Shown here piece after piece: positions 48,301 to 61,245 of a stretch of 64,000 bases of DNA. Source of the DNA: Blasia pusilla (lineage: Eukaryota > Marchantiophyta > Marchantiopsida > Blasiales); the NCBI GenBank assembly GCA_050084515.1, contig CM114272.1:2790001-2854000 (forward strand), given 5' to 3'. The position numbers were made by a program, and so were the translations under genes. The first letter of the stretch is position 1, and each line of letters starts with the position of its first letter. The notes under the pieces are model-generated. The model saw nothing but the letters and a program-made list of their open reading frames with translations, did no database searches and had not been told where the DNA came from.

Positions 48301-48825
48301 GGGAATAACAATCTTACCCAAAGCTTTCAAGATCTCATCTACAACAACATTTGGGATGCTATGGGTGGTTTGAATGTTAAACATCAACATCACAAAAGCA
48401 AGTACTGAAGTTTTAGCAACGGGGAATAATATCTTGCGTGCGTCCGCTAGCTCATCGTACTCTGGTCCCTAGTTTCCACTTCCCTCTTTGCATTCCTCAC
48501 TGGAAGGCTCTACCCTATCTGCATTGTTATCCCCATCTTCAACTTCATGAAGTATGTCATATTGCTGGAAAATTGAATCTAGCATGTGATGGATATCAAG
48601 GCCAACATCTAAGTCTTGGGAATCCCGGTTTACACTTTCTTGCTGAAGTTGAACACCATGCAAGGCTGATTGCATCATTTTCTCCCCTTGCTCCCGCTTG
48701 ACGGCTTGCTCGTGAGCAAGCCACTCATCATCCGACGAGTCCCATCCATCTCTCGATTTTGGCACTCGACAAAGATGGGACCGTCTATATCTTCTCAAAT
48801 CCTCCTCCACTCTCTGGATAGACAT
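45302..48825 (-). pseudogene. CACTA TnpD-like transposase gene, decayed
   Basis: The frame from 48825 runs through one TAG (48469) into the Transposase_21 domain: ADARKILFPVAKTS, IPNVVVDEILKAL, YDxx-type HACPSRC, GDLIDVDNFPVCGKSRFKK, LSLDGVSPFSDKSSSWSTWP and VNYNLPPWL. Near 47.59 kb the frame shifts (CAICGPSVDSDFSN, YGCHRRYLPMSHQWR, HFNG). MYTLDVMHLEKNIAENL at 47146 follows an intron-like gap and leads to the DUF4218 part (46872-46300: RKHVVAHKLGNMKSHDYHVF, MHFPPYFFDVMRHLL, WMYPMERYMGYMKKYVR). The DUF4216 part lies at 46128-45302 in broken frames (NEFTTYDSGIGVVF, DILSLDYG). Frameshifts and stops show it is inactive. This is the catalytic protein of En/Spm elements. Confidence 0.88.
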
Positions 48826-49246
48826 AGTAGATCCACCCTTACACTCTCGGCAAGGGCATCGGACTCTTTTTCTACCTAAAATACGAGCTCATTCATGCTC
48901 CCTTCGCCACAACTTGAAATCGTGAGCATCTGCCCTACTAGGGTTACTCAAACCTAGTCTCAGTTGGGATGTAGTAGGTCCTCGCATGGCTTCAACTGAA
49001 ACAGGAAAAAAACAAGGAAGAAAGGTCCATGCCGCCCTTATGGAATCCTACAAAACTAGCTCATTTTAAAACAAATATTTCATTTCCTCCATGGATTCAG
49101 GTTTGTGTATCCCCATGTTGTAACATGACTTATAACGCACCTACGTAAGAGCACTCGAAGAAGTATATCCCAACACTAGCACGTGAAATTCTGTAGGATA
49201 CACAACATTAATCATTAAGTTTGACATTGAAGAATCATATCAAACT

Positions 49247-51116
<1,870 letters not shown>

Positions 51117-51495
51117 GTTTACTAGAGTTTAACATGCACCTTGGGGAACATGTCGGACAAATTTCAATTCAAAAGGTGAAATTTGGACAGGATGGAAAAT
51201 GAAAAAACCTTATTTTGATAGAAGGTCTGATGGTTTGGGTCCAAAATGGACTTGCCACTTTTTGAGCTTGTGGTCCCAACTCCATTTTTCTTTAAACTTG
51301 GCAAGAGTGCTAGATGCACCTTTGAGACCATGTGGGTTAAATTTTAGCTCAAGATGGAAACGTTGGACAAGATGTCCGGTTAAAGACCTTTTTTCATTCA
51401 AGGTTACTTGCTTCGGGTCCAAAAGGTCATTTCAAACTTAATTTGGGATGAGACTTTGCCAGAGTGATAGATGTAACTTGGGACCATCTGCACTA
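51117..51495. repeat. 180-bp satellite (family A), right block, ~2 units
   Basis: Resumes at AACATGCACCTTGGGG and contains the TTGGACARGATG anchor at 51182 and 51362, again 180 bp apart. It fades out after AACTTGGGACCAT near 51.49 kb. Confidence 0.92.
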
Positions 51496-52899
51496 TTCTA
51501 TAGAATGTTAGAAGAGTTATTACATTTCACTCTTGTAAGTAATTAACACTCTTGCAATCAAATGTAAATGATATCCTACTCCCTAGAGTAAATTCATCCT
51601 TCCATAAAATTCAAACCAAATCTATTCATTCTCCATTAAATTCAATTTCCCTTTACATTACATATGAATCAAGGCACCTCTGAATTTATTTATCTAAAAT
51701 TTTCAAATTTATACAAATTTAGTAATATTTATATTCACTTATTATAGTATTAAATAAAAAATGAAGTGATAAGTAAATTTGGCTTTCTATTCCATCCTAG
51801 TCCTTTTCAAATTCTACCCCATGCAATATTGGTCACTAAAAAAAATTCATACATTATTTTCCTTTACAATTCAATTCAAACATATATTTTCCTTCATTAA
51901 TTTTGGAAAAAAAAATTCATCCCTTTTCCAATCTCCATCTTTCAATAAATGAAAGAAAATCACTTATTTTGATGGGTTAGTAATTTTTTAGGAATTAGTA
52001 ATTAAAAAATTAAATTTATATCAAACAAATCATTCAGTTATGGTACCTTCCACCTTATCAAAGGATTTATAATCCAAGAGAAAAATTTCATACATTTCAT
52101 GAACTCACTTCATGGACAACATTCGTGATTGGCTCACATTCACAAGTTTCCTTGGTGGAATGTTTTGAAATTTTTTGAAATTTTTTTACAACAAAAGAGG
52201 AGTACCCCACAAAACATCTGGATTGAGATGAACCTAATACTTATGTACATTACTAAGATATAAATATCAACTCATTCTCTCTAATCTGATTCATCATCCG
52301 ATATATGTAACATTGGTGCCGACCTCTCACCATTTCTTCCTTCTCTTTCCCTAGCTCTAGTCACGCGCGTCCCACCTCTAAGAGGAATAGTCCTTTCCAA
52401 CTCAACATCAGCGTCACCATCATCAATTTCTTGTGTTGGATATGTCGGAAACATCTCCCACTCTCTCTCGAAGAATCCAAAGAGTTCCTCCTACATTCGA
52501 CGAGGGTAATAATATGTTCGAGGATATCCGCCTTTAGTCCTTTGAGGAATATCTTGCCATAAGAAAGGTGGCAAGATAGAATTTGAGTCTCCTCAAAACA
52601 AGCTCATCCTTCAATGGATTTTGATGATGGTTTAGCACAAGTTATCGAGTTGTGTTGAGGGCGTCTTGAATTTCTTGTGAATTCAATCCTTGAGCAAAGA
52701 AGAAGTTTTCCGCCTCTCGATTTTGGAGATCAATGGCTATTCCGTGGATTACCTCTCCTCGATCGTACATGTCAATGAAGCGGACCAATCACGCTTGCAT
52801 TGCCCGGTCAATCCTCCGCTGGTGAGGGATTTTTGCTTGAACCACCCCGTCTATGTTCACTTCCGGGTTATAGTTCGACCGGGGGCTATAATGTCCCAA
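51496..52899. other. No gene recognised; AT-rich
   Basis: No coding motif was recognised. An open frame at 52690-52932 (plus) overlaps the tail of the RING-like pseudogene on the other strand and is probably its shadow. Confidence 0.35.
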
Positions 52900-54080
52900 A
52901 TTGAAAGTGAAATTTTATTGCTGTTGGGTTGATTTGCAATAAGTGGGTGGTGTATTTCCATTAGGAGCGGGAAAAGATATGCTGAAAAGGTGATAGATTC
53001 TTCTTGACCAAGCTTGTCTACAAGTTGGACACTTGTGAGATAGTAGCATGGGCTTTTGGAGACAATATGGATGTCAACAGCAAGCTTTACATGTGCCTAT
53101 CATGTAGCAACCTTCTGCAGCAATGGGGTTGAAGCAGATCATGCATTTGGGCCAGTTGTTTGGCATGAGGGCCCCTCCTTCACATACTGCCATTGCCTTC
53201 ATCCAATCTGGAAGATCTTGCGCTTGTATGTTTGGATTAAGAGGCGATGGTGCCAACATCATAGAGGCATAGTTCGCAGCATTTGGATCTACAACGTTGT
53301 CCCATGCTACGCATAGATTTGGAGGCCACAAATGCATAATAGGTTGAAATAAGATCATATCAACCTCCTTCACGAGATGACCCTCAAGTAAGTTTGTCTC
53401 GGGGGTGAGTTCTCCCACGTTACCTCTTGCTCTCCATTGCAATAATTAATCCATCTCTTGCTGTCATCTTGCCATGATGTTCTCGTATGCTCTCCTCCAA
53501 TGCTCTATGTGGTCAACCATTACAGCTCTTTGCCTTCTATGCAATTCATCTCTGGCATTAGATTCGTTCAAAAGCCTCTCCATCTCTTTCTTCAATCTGA
53601 TGTGCTCCTGAGATAGTTGTTCATACTTCCCCTTCAAAACGTTGAATTCTACGGCCAAATCAAAATTGCGTTGGGAATTTGTTATTAAACTCTCCAACTA
53701 TGATAGGCGAGAAATTTCCTCGCTATTATCCGGAGCACTCTCCCCGTGAAAGATTTTGGGAGGAGCACCGCTATGTATAAGGCGATCAAAACTCTCCCCG
53801 GGCTCATCAAAGCTCGTACTACGACCTACATAGAGGTCATTCAAACCATCTCGCCTATCCTCCGCCCCCATCTGTACTTGCCCTTCATCTCCACTCTCGT
53901 CTTGTATATATTCTTCAACACAAAGATTTCTTCTTTGACCATCCAAGGAAGATAGTATAGCTCTAAGGCTCCTTGACAATCCACCTTGCTGATAATGGCG
54001 TGACGACGCTTATGGTGATGAAGCTTCCACTCTTGCTCATTTAAAGCGTTGTCATGGGATTCTAATATCGTCTTCTCTTG
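52900..54080 (-). pseudogene. Coiled-coil plus RING-like zinc-finger protein, in-frame stops
   Basis: One frame runs from about 54020 to 52930 with stops near 54008 (TAA), at 53698 (TAG), 53464 (TGA), about 53452 (TAA) and 53074 (TGA), without frameshifts. Order: an acidic N-terminal part (DESGDEGQVQMG), a coiled coil (KGKYEQLSQEHIRLKKEMER, HRRQRAVMVDHIEHWRRAY), a Pro/Asn-rich linker with NPNIQAQDLPDWM, and a zinc finger with CMIC, CKAC, C-x-HPYC and CPTC, a RING-type cross-brace pattern. The fourth stop falls inside the finger between Cys and His. Such proteins are usually E3 ubiquitin ligases. The start is not determined. Whether it is a decayed host gene or sequence captured by an element is unknown. 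Confidence 0.6.
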
Positions 54081-54194
54081 GTCTCTTATCTCCTCTCGAA
54101 GATTACTAGACCTCCATATCCTTTATCAACTCCGTGACTTTGAGGTAAATAAGTATCTTGCTCACTAACTTCCTCTTCCTCTTGGAGAGGTCTT

Positions 54195-54321
54195 CGTACT
54201 TTCGGACACCATTGAATAAAGTCCAATCCTTTGTCCAATCATTTTCTTCCACTTTCCTTGCAAATTCTCCAATCGCACGCTCTGTCCACTTCAGCCGTAT
54301 TCAATGGTGTCCGAAAGTACG
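54195..54321. repeat. Perfect 24-bp inverted repeat, 79-bp spacer
   Basis: 54195-54218 (CGTACTTTCGGACACCATTG...) is the exact reverse complement of 54298-54321. Together they could form a 127-nt hairpin with a large loop. Confidence 0.85.
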
Positions 54322-55629
54322 TCTTCAGATCAAGAGAAAGAGCTTTGTCACCAAGGGAAGCAAAAGAGGTCCTGACTTTGCAGCAAAGCGAAGCTAAGAC
54401 TCAAAGTGATTTCAAGCGGCACACCGTTAGAACAGTTAGACTAGGAAGAGGCGTGACTTTTTGTATCAAATAGGAAGTTAGTACAATTACGCTCAACGGA
54501 TTCACAAGGATCATAGGAAAAGAAAAGAGCACCATAGATCTAGGTAATTACAAATGTTGAAGAGATACCATATTCCTCAAGAATGCTTCAAATCCTTAGA
54601 ACCACTCCTACTTTGGAGAATATTTAAGAGGCATGAAAGTAGCTATCCTCATCATTCTTTTACGAAGTCCTTATGCTTTAAGAATGGTCCGAGCAAGGAA
54701 GTAGTACCATCCCATGCTTGTATACACTTTTGAAGCTTTCTCATTCTTGATGGAGTAGTAAAGTACTCATTTCTTCATTCAGATGTGCGATGTCTATGTC
54801 TAAGTATTCTTATTGGGTCTGCAGAGTGAAGAGGGAATCATGAGAACCTTTTTATCAATAGAATACTCAACACAGAGTTGTAAGAAATCTGTTCAATAGA
54901 GAGTAGCTTGCCTAGACGGATTGAGTTCCGAAAGTAGGAGAAGCCAGCTTCTTATTGAGATCTCTATGAGGTTCTTTGATGTTGAGTGAAGATCTACCTG
55001 AGCGTAATTCCAAGTCCACTTGAGAGAATAGAGGAAAGAAATCTTGGTACTAAGAGAGATGTGAAGACATTGATAAATCATTGAATGTGAATTATATACA
55101 CTTAATAAAAACTATTACAAGATAAACGACATCTTGACCTCCCTTTCCACATAATCATGATCCTCTTGGGGATCGAACTCATTGAATTACTATAAAAAGA
55201 TCAATTTTAAAACCACTTGTACATTACAAGCCGTGACTTCTTGAACTCTCCTTTCAAAACTCATGGGTCAATGGCGCTATCGAAGTGTGCCTTCAATTCA
55301 TCTTCCGTGACGAATTGTGAGATCGTCTTCTTGATCACCTTTGGAGGGATCTTTGGTGTCAGTATATAAAGGGGTTCTTCCCCTCTTTCATCTTCCTGAT
55401 TGTCATGAGGGCTAAGGTCTTCATGAGGTGGCAACTCCATCTTGTATTTTACCCAAAAAAAAAAGATGATTTAGAAATGATTCCAATAATAGTGATACGA
55501 TGGCACACGATACATCTGCACATCAATCAAGATTCATCATTTATAAAATTTCATAGTAATACATTCATCTTTTTGAACCAAGTCTTTCATTTCTCATGAA
55601 AAATATCCAATCCTCAAACAGGTTTACAA
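54322..55629. other. No gene recognised
   Basis: Sequence between the RING-like and kinase-like pseudogenes. Neither strand shows a recognisable domain. Confidence 0.35.
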
Positions 55630-56523
55630 TCATACTACCACTGTTACTAATCTTAATCCCGAATCTATATCATCTACACCTAATACTTTCGCATTTGCTC
55701 TGATATATGCAATAAGAAACTTTAAGCTTTTGCGATCACAGGGATTCGGAGCTAATGTCCACTTTTTAATCCTTTCCAAATAAGAAAATCTCATGTTCGC
55801 TTGGGCATTCCCAACAGAGAGGATGTATGTCACATAGATCAAATTCTTCACAATCATTCATGGGGCATAGATTTCAGTGGCCTTACTAGAAGGGAGATTC
55901 TGGGGCCCTGCTGTCAACTCCGGTGCTATATGCCCAAGATGATTTATTTGTTCATGGTGCCACCATCTATGAGGAGACTCTAAGACTTCATCAGTCCACA
56001 TTGCATTCCCCCAATCTCCAACGCCGATGTATGGGCTAGAGTTGGATCCAAAATGGATGAACATGTTTCTAGCATGGAGGTCGGTATAAAAAACCCCATG
56101 CTTGTGGACAGTCTATATGGTACCAATAAGGGCAACTACAAGCTGGATGATATTTGACGCTATTGTGAGACATCTCACCTTTTCCAACTCTCCTAGATTA
56201 CCATTGCCGTTCTTCACGTTATGGCATGCTCGCAACCAATTTTCAAGGTGTCCACCATTCTAATATGGAAAAATGGCACACGGTGGATCCTCGATCAATC
56301 TTCCCACCATGCGAACAACACTGCGATGTAAAATACTCGCAAACAATTCCCCTCGCATCATCGATTTTCTAGATCCTGATATAGATGATTCCTTATACAC
56401 CTTCATGCAATAGTACTTTTCTTCCCTAAAGCCATGGGTTCCGTTTATTTTATAACGATACAATTTTTTTTGTAAACCGGTATCATATAATAAAATCATC
56501 GGGTGTGTAAACTCCTCTCTCAT
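55630..56523 (-). pseudogene. Protein kinase domain, in-frame stops
   Basis: One frame of about 298 codons from 56523 is broken only by TAG at 56260, TAG at 56113 and TGA at 55858. Kinase landmarks in order: YYCMKVYKE (ATP-binding Lys near residue 41), a catalytic loop GVFYTDLHARN (Asp148, Asn153), DWG in place of DFG (GVGDWGNA, residue 170), and HIAPEL for the APE motif. The N-lobe glycine loop is not clear, so the start of the gene probably lies upstream. It looks like a plant Ser/Thr kinase relative with unusual DWG and TDLHARN signatures. Three stops make it non-functional as it stands. Confidence 0.65.
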
Positions 56524-57639
56524 TAAGTGTTAGAGAGAGTTTTATTAGTATTAAGTAAATTAGATTAGGAAAAAGAAATTTCCATGTTTAAACCTCTTTA
56601 TGGTGTCTCTTTTATGCGAGGCCAATTTTAGGAAAAGAGGTTATAAATAAAATATGGGATTATAAAAGTAAAGTAGTGGGGTTGGTGGCTGGGTAGTTGA
56701 AGTAGTTTGGAAGATATAAAGTGAGTTAAGGAGGATATTTTGGAAGAGATAAGAAGAAATCTACTTGTGTCAAAATATGATTGGATAAACCTTGAGAGGA
56801 ATCCATATGGCACAAGATAAGATTAGCCCTATTTTGTACTCTTGTGGATCCCTTGTGAGTATATAAAGAGGAAGGATCTTCAAGGGTTCATCACCTTCTA
56901 TTTCACATCTTGAGTTTTTCGTGTCACTCTTGAGATGATGGCTTTGGGATTGCTTGCTCTTCCAATGAGAGTGGATTATCCCTCTTGGAAGAATAACTTA
57001 ATCATGGTCTATTCTTCGAGAGGATTGTAGAGTGTGGTATGTGTGGAGATGAGAGACTTGTGACTTAGGGGAGTTTAGTCATACTAGAAATATTGGATGA
57101 TTTGGTTTGTTATTTTCCTAATGAGAGTGGATTACCCCTCTTGGGGAGCAACTCCGCCAAACCCCATTCTAGAGGAGAGTAGAGGATGTTTGTCAAGTAT
57201 GGATAAGGATGGAGCACGAGTTGTGCCCGATTTTTCCTTTCCTTAACCCGTACCATGTCAAGATTCTCTTTGTAGATAGGCAGTGATTCACTCACTATCT
57301 AATTTATCACTTTAAGGAGGCGCTCACGAACCAAGTCATGCAATCTCCAACTCCGGTGATTCTTCCCATAGTCACGTACGGAAGGACAAGGGATTGTACT
57401 TTGTATGTCCTCATATAACAATCAATGGACGTCAATAGGCGTGTTTAAGTAGGGTTTAACACTAGTTGTGCTATTTTTCTTATGTACAAACGTAAGCTAG
57501 TTTATATGGAGTTCATACTTAGGAATTTTTGGATTCCATATTATGAAGAAGTGATCGCCTTGGCCCTACCATCCGTGATTTTTGTCGTGAGAGAATGGAG
57601 GGTTTACATAATAATTTTGTATTGAAAAAGGAGAACTTC
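56524..57639. other. Between kinase and unknown frame; possible plus-strand promoter
   Basis: ATATAAA at 56861-56867 on the plus strand sits in a promoter-like context, followed by a short frame MMALGLLALPMRVDYPS near 56936. The word AATGAGAGTGGATTAYCCCTCTTGG occurs in two forms, near 56970 and 57120, so there is a local duplication. No gene recognised. Confidence 0.35.
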
Positions 57640-58260
57640 TTATAGAGTTCGACTTGCATTAACCACGTCTGCTCCACCTAGAAGGTCGGCCCTTACTTGA
57701 AGAAAGACTCTCGACACGACACTGATTCCCATAATATCGCTTGGATCATGTCCTATTACTACATTCTTATCGAAAATCAAAGTTATTGCACATGGAACGG
57801 TCAATATCAACCCCCAAGAAGTACTACATTTCTTGAAAAGACGTTGAGCAGTTCTTAACTCTATACAAAATCTTTCTAGGAGAGCCAACTCTACAGCATT
57901 CTGCTTCTCATCCTTATATGTCTTGAGATCAACATACACTCTCTCCAAGTTAACACCTTGTTGGGCACAAAATTTAGTCAACCTATCAGCCTCCGCGGCA
58001 TCCACTCCCCAGTCAAATGCCTTTACCATTCTATTGGAAAATCTCTGCAATTCCAAGGTGTAGTCATGTAAACCATCCATACCCCTCGAAATGTAGGATT
58101 GTCTCTTGTTGAAAGAAATCTGGAAAAACTAGTCTAACGATGCTTCTCTTACGGCCATGTTGAAATCATTCCTCAGAGTTGCTCTTTGTTTCTTGGCACC
58201 GACGTTGGATTCATTTCGGTTCTCTTCCGCTCTCTATGACCTAGCCCCACTAGTTATTTC
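57640..58260 (-). pseudogene. Unidentified frame (helical N-terminus), in-frame stops
   Basis: A frame from about 58245 to 57640 reads RAEENRNESN, KKQRATLRNDFNMAVREASLD, a TAG near 58130, then SRGMDGLHDYTLELQRFSNR, AAEADRLTKFCAQQG, AVELALLERFCIELRTAQRL and a hydrophobic WGLILTVPCAITLIF, ending in TAA at 57640. The helical heptad pattern followed by an apolar stretch suggests a scaffold or membrane-associated N-terminal region. It lies upstream of and on the same strand as the kinase frame, so both could be parts of one former gene; the 1.1 kb between them shows no bridging exon. Confidence 0.4.
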
Positions 58261-59139
58261 CCTCGGATGAAGAAGATAATAATATCTTAAAAACTACAAG
58301 GGAAAGAAATGTACGGGCTGAGATAAGAAAATCACGAAAAGAGAATGACATGAGATGCTAAAATAATGGCTCAAAATATACCAACGCGTGAATGATGGGA
58401 GTTTAGGGTTGGGCTCTTAAAGGGAATAGGTAGATATGGGTGTGTTTAGAGGAGTTTCCTTGATCACCTCTACATCCCCGATGTGCTAAGGAGAACCAAT
58501 GAAACAAGTCAAAACACTCGGGTCTATGAATCGGAAATCTCATAATCACCAAAATACGAATTTCAACATTCTTGGTGAATTAAAACATTTCTGAGATTTT
58601 GACTATCTTGAAGTCATTCTTACAAGTAAAATAAGGACTTAAGTCCATTTAAATATGACAATATATTCAAGTTCTTTTGCAACCAATCAAGTCTCTTTTA
58701 ATCGTCAATAGCCTATATAGTATGATCTTGAAGTTAAAACGTTAAGAATGATGTTGAGAGTGTTCATTTTTTCGTTTCTTTGGACATCTCGGGAGAGCGG
58801 AGGCTAGCGTGTGATGTGGTTAAATTTGTCGTACACCCGTCAGAGCAATATTTTCAACATAAACTAATTTATTTTGCGACTTCACTGTAAAGGAGGTGGC
58901 AGATGATTGAATGCGGACTTTGCTAAGGTTCATGCGTTTGTCATCCTAATCGGAGCTTAAGACCCAATTCCAAAGCATTCTCAAGTAAAGAAACAAATAA
59001 TCTTGGCCTCATAGACCCTCGACCCCAACCCCACTTCTCCCCAACCGGCAAGAATCTGTAAAGTCCTGGTGTTGATAGACCTACTACTTCCCGGTGAAGG
59101 AGCTCTTCGGGCTTTGGAATCATCCTACTAACATTTCTA
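58261..59139. other. No gene recognised
   Basis: No coding motif on either strand. Confidence 0.35.
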
Positions 59140-60040
59140 CGGAATTTGGAACTATTGTTCCACTGGAAGGTTATTAAATGGCGTTTGGAACTCTAGTTCC
59201 AAATGAACTCAGATATATTTGGTTTCTATCGGTCGAGATAGCCTTGAAGTTGATAGCGCAATGTGTTGGTTCGGCCTCCGAGAAGCTTCCACCGAGTGCC
59301 AAGAAAAAGCAATTGGAACTCTAGTTCCAAATGAGCTCGGAACTGCATTTGTTGCCGACCCATTGGGATCTTGGGAGCATGCCGTTTGGAACTACAGTTC
59401 CAGCCGAGGATTGGGATTTCCCTTTACCGAACGCCTTCTGTGACCAAAATTGGATCTTAGAATCTAGTTGGACTCAGACTAAGTTTGGCTCCAAATGACC
59501 TTCAGCCGGCGCGGTAGTCTAGGATATAATCGAAACTAGCCTTCTAATTCCCCACTTGTTGCCGACCTATTGGGATGCAAGGAGCAGGCAATTCGGAACT
59601 ACAATTCCAATCGAGGATGGGGATTTCCCTTTACCGGACGCCTTCTTCGGCCAAAATTGGATCTTAGGATCCAATTGGACTCCGACTTAGTTTGGCTCCA
59701 AATGACCTTCAGCGCGTGCGGTAGTCGGGGAGACAATCAGAATTAGCGTTTCAATTCCCCACTTGTTGCCGACCTATTGGTATGCAAGGAGCACGCAATT
59801 CGAAACTACAGTTCCAATCGAGGATGGGGATTTTCCTTTATCGGGCGCCTTCTGCGGCCGGAATTGGATCTTAGGATCCAATTGGACAATCTCCAAGTTT
59901 GGCTCCAAATGACTTTGAGCAGGCGTGGCAACTTTGGAGGCAATTAGAACTAGAGTTCTGATTCTACAATTGTTCCCGACAAAGGGATCTTAGGAGGAGG
60001 CTTATTGGAACTACAACTCCAATTGATCCAGAGGATGGCA
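59140..60040. repeat. 207-bp tandem repeat with GGAACT-N2-AGTTCC dyads
   Basis: The word GTTGCCGACC recurs at 59351, 59558 and 59765, and as GTTCCCGAC at 59972: exactly 207 bp apart. Units share TTGGATCTTAG-ATC, TTTGGCTCCAAATGAC and GGGGATTT-CCTTTA. Each unit has a dyad such as TTGGAACTCTAGTTCCAA or a variant of it (near 59186, 59311, 59394, 59602, 59807, 59947, 60006). About four units, the first and last degenerate. Confidence 0.9.
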
Positions 60041-60530
60041 ACGTTGAGGATGCAAGCTATACAATAAGAAACTGGACACGCATGTCACATAACAAGTTCA
60101 TCGTACAATCATTAGATGAAAGTAAACATGCTCATTGAATAGATAAGATTTGGAAATCAAGTTCCAGTTCGGGATGATTAAAAAATATCCCCGAATATGC
60201 ATAGCTTCACAATCTTTAGCTTCCACTTTCTGCAATATGTTACAGTTCTCGCAATCTTCGCTTCCATTCTCTCCAATAGGTTACAATTCCCGATGTTCAT
60301 GACTACAAATATCTAGTACCACAGAATTTACAACTGGTGACAATACATTTCCAATCGGAGGAGATTCACATCCGTTGCTATATCTGTGACATCAACGTGC
60401 TCAAACCTGGGAAACATACCTCCTTAATCCATCCGCTTCAATATGATACATTTCACGTTCTATTCACAATTCACAAATGTATGTACCCAATGGCATCAAA
60501 ATAGAGTATCATTTCAGTGACCTATTAAGC
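60041..60530. other. No gene recognised
   Basis: AT-rich sequence between the 207-bp repeat and the telomere-like repeats. Confidence 0.35.
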
Positions 60531-60770
60531 AGTAAACCCTAAACCCTAAGCCAAAAACCCTAAAGCCTAAGACATAAACCCTAACCCCTAAGCCAAAAAC
60601 TCTAAACACTAGGCCCTAAACCCTAAACCTTAACCCGTAAGCAATAAACCCTAAGCCAAAAACCCTAAATTCTAAGCCAAAAACTCTAAACCCTAACCCC
60701 TAAGACAAAAACCCTAAACCCTAACCCCTAAGAAAAAAATCCGAAGCCCTAAACCCTTAGCCATAAACAT
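60531..60770. repeat. Interstitial telomere-like repeats (CCCTAAA), degenerate
   Basis: Many copies of ACCCTAAACCCTAA and variants, mixed with a related longer unit (CCTAAGCCAAAAACCCTAAA). The orientation is C-rich on the plus strand. Plant telomere repeats are TTTAGGG, so this fits an old interstitial telomeric tract. Confidence 0.85.
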
Positions 60771-61154
60771 GGTTAACAAAGAGGGTAAAACCTAAGTTGT
60801 ACTCCCATTACACTATCTCCTAGTGTACTAATAATCATATTAGAACAAAACCGGGTTTAGTGAAACAAGAGATTTCCACACTCACGTAATGTGGAGTCAA
60901 TTGGAGTTTATTTCAGATGCAACAAGGAGCGCAAATATCCAAGTTGGTCCCAAATAAAATCCAAGTACTCCCAAAAGGCACCCAAGGGATTTCTCCAAAA
61001 TTTCTAGTAACCTTAAAAGCCCTTAGCTATCAAGTCATCATAAAATTTTGGAGCCAAATCCAAGATATCATTAAAATTTTTGGATAAATAGGATCAATTA
61101 TTGAGAATTAGTTAATTTACTCCTTAAACCCCCTCGATTTGTACATTTTTATAT

Positions 61155-61245
61155 GGCTCAGGGGCCCGCATGCCAGCTGTGTCGTTGGCTGCATGCGGGC
61201 ACTAGAGGGCTCACGGGCCAGTATGCGGGCGGGGGGAGGGCATGC
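61155..61245. repeat. Short GC-rich patch related to 33060-33580
   Basis: Contains GGGCCCGCATGC, GCATGCGGGC and TATGCGGGCGGGGGG in an otherwise very AT-rich region, using the same words as the 33-kb minisatellite. Confidence 0.6.

Noticed and set aside
54195-54321. miRNA gene
   Set aside because: A 79-nt unpaired loop and exact arms without the usual bulges do not show a precursor; needs small-RNA data.
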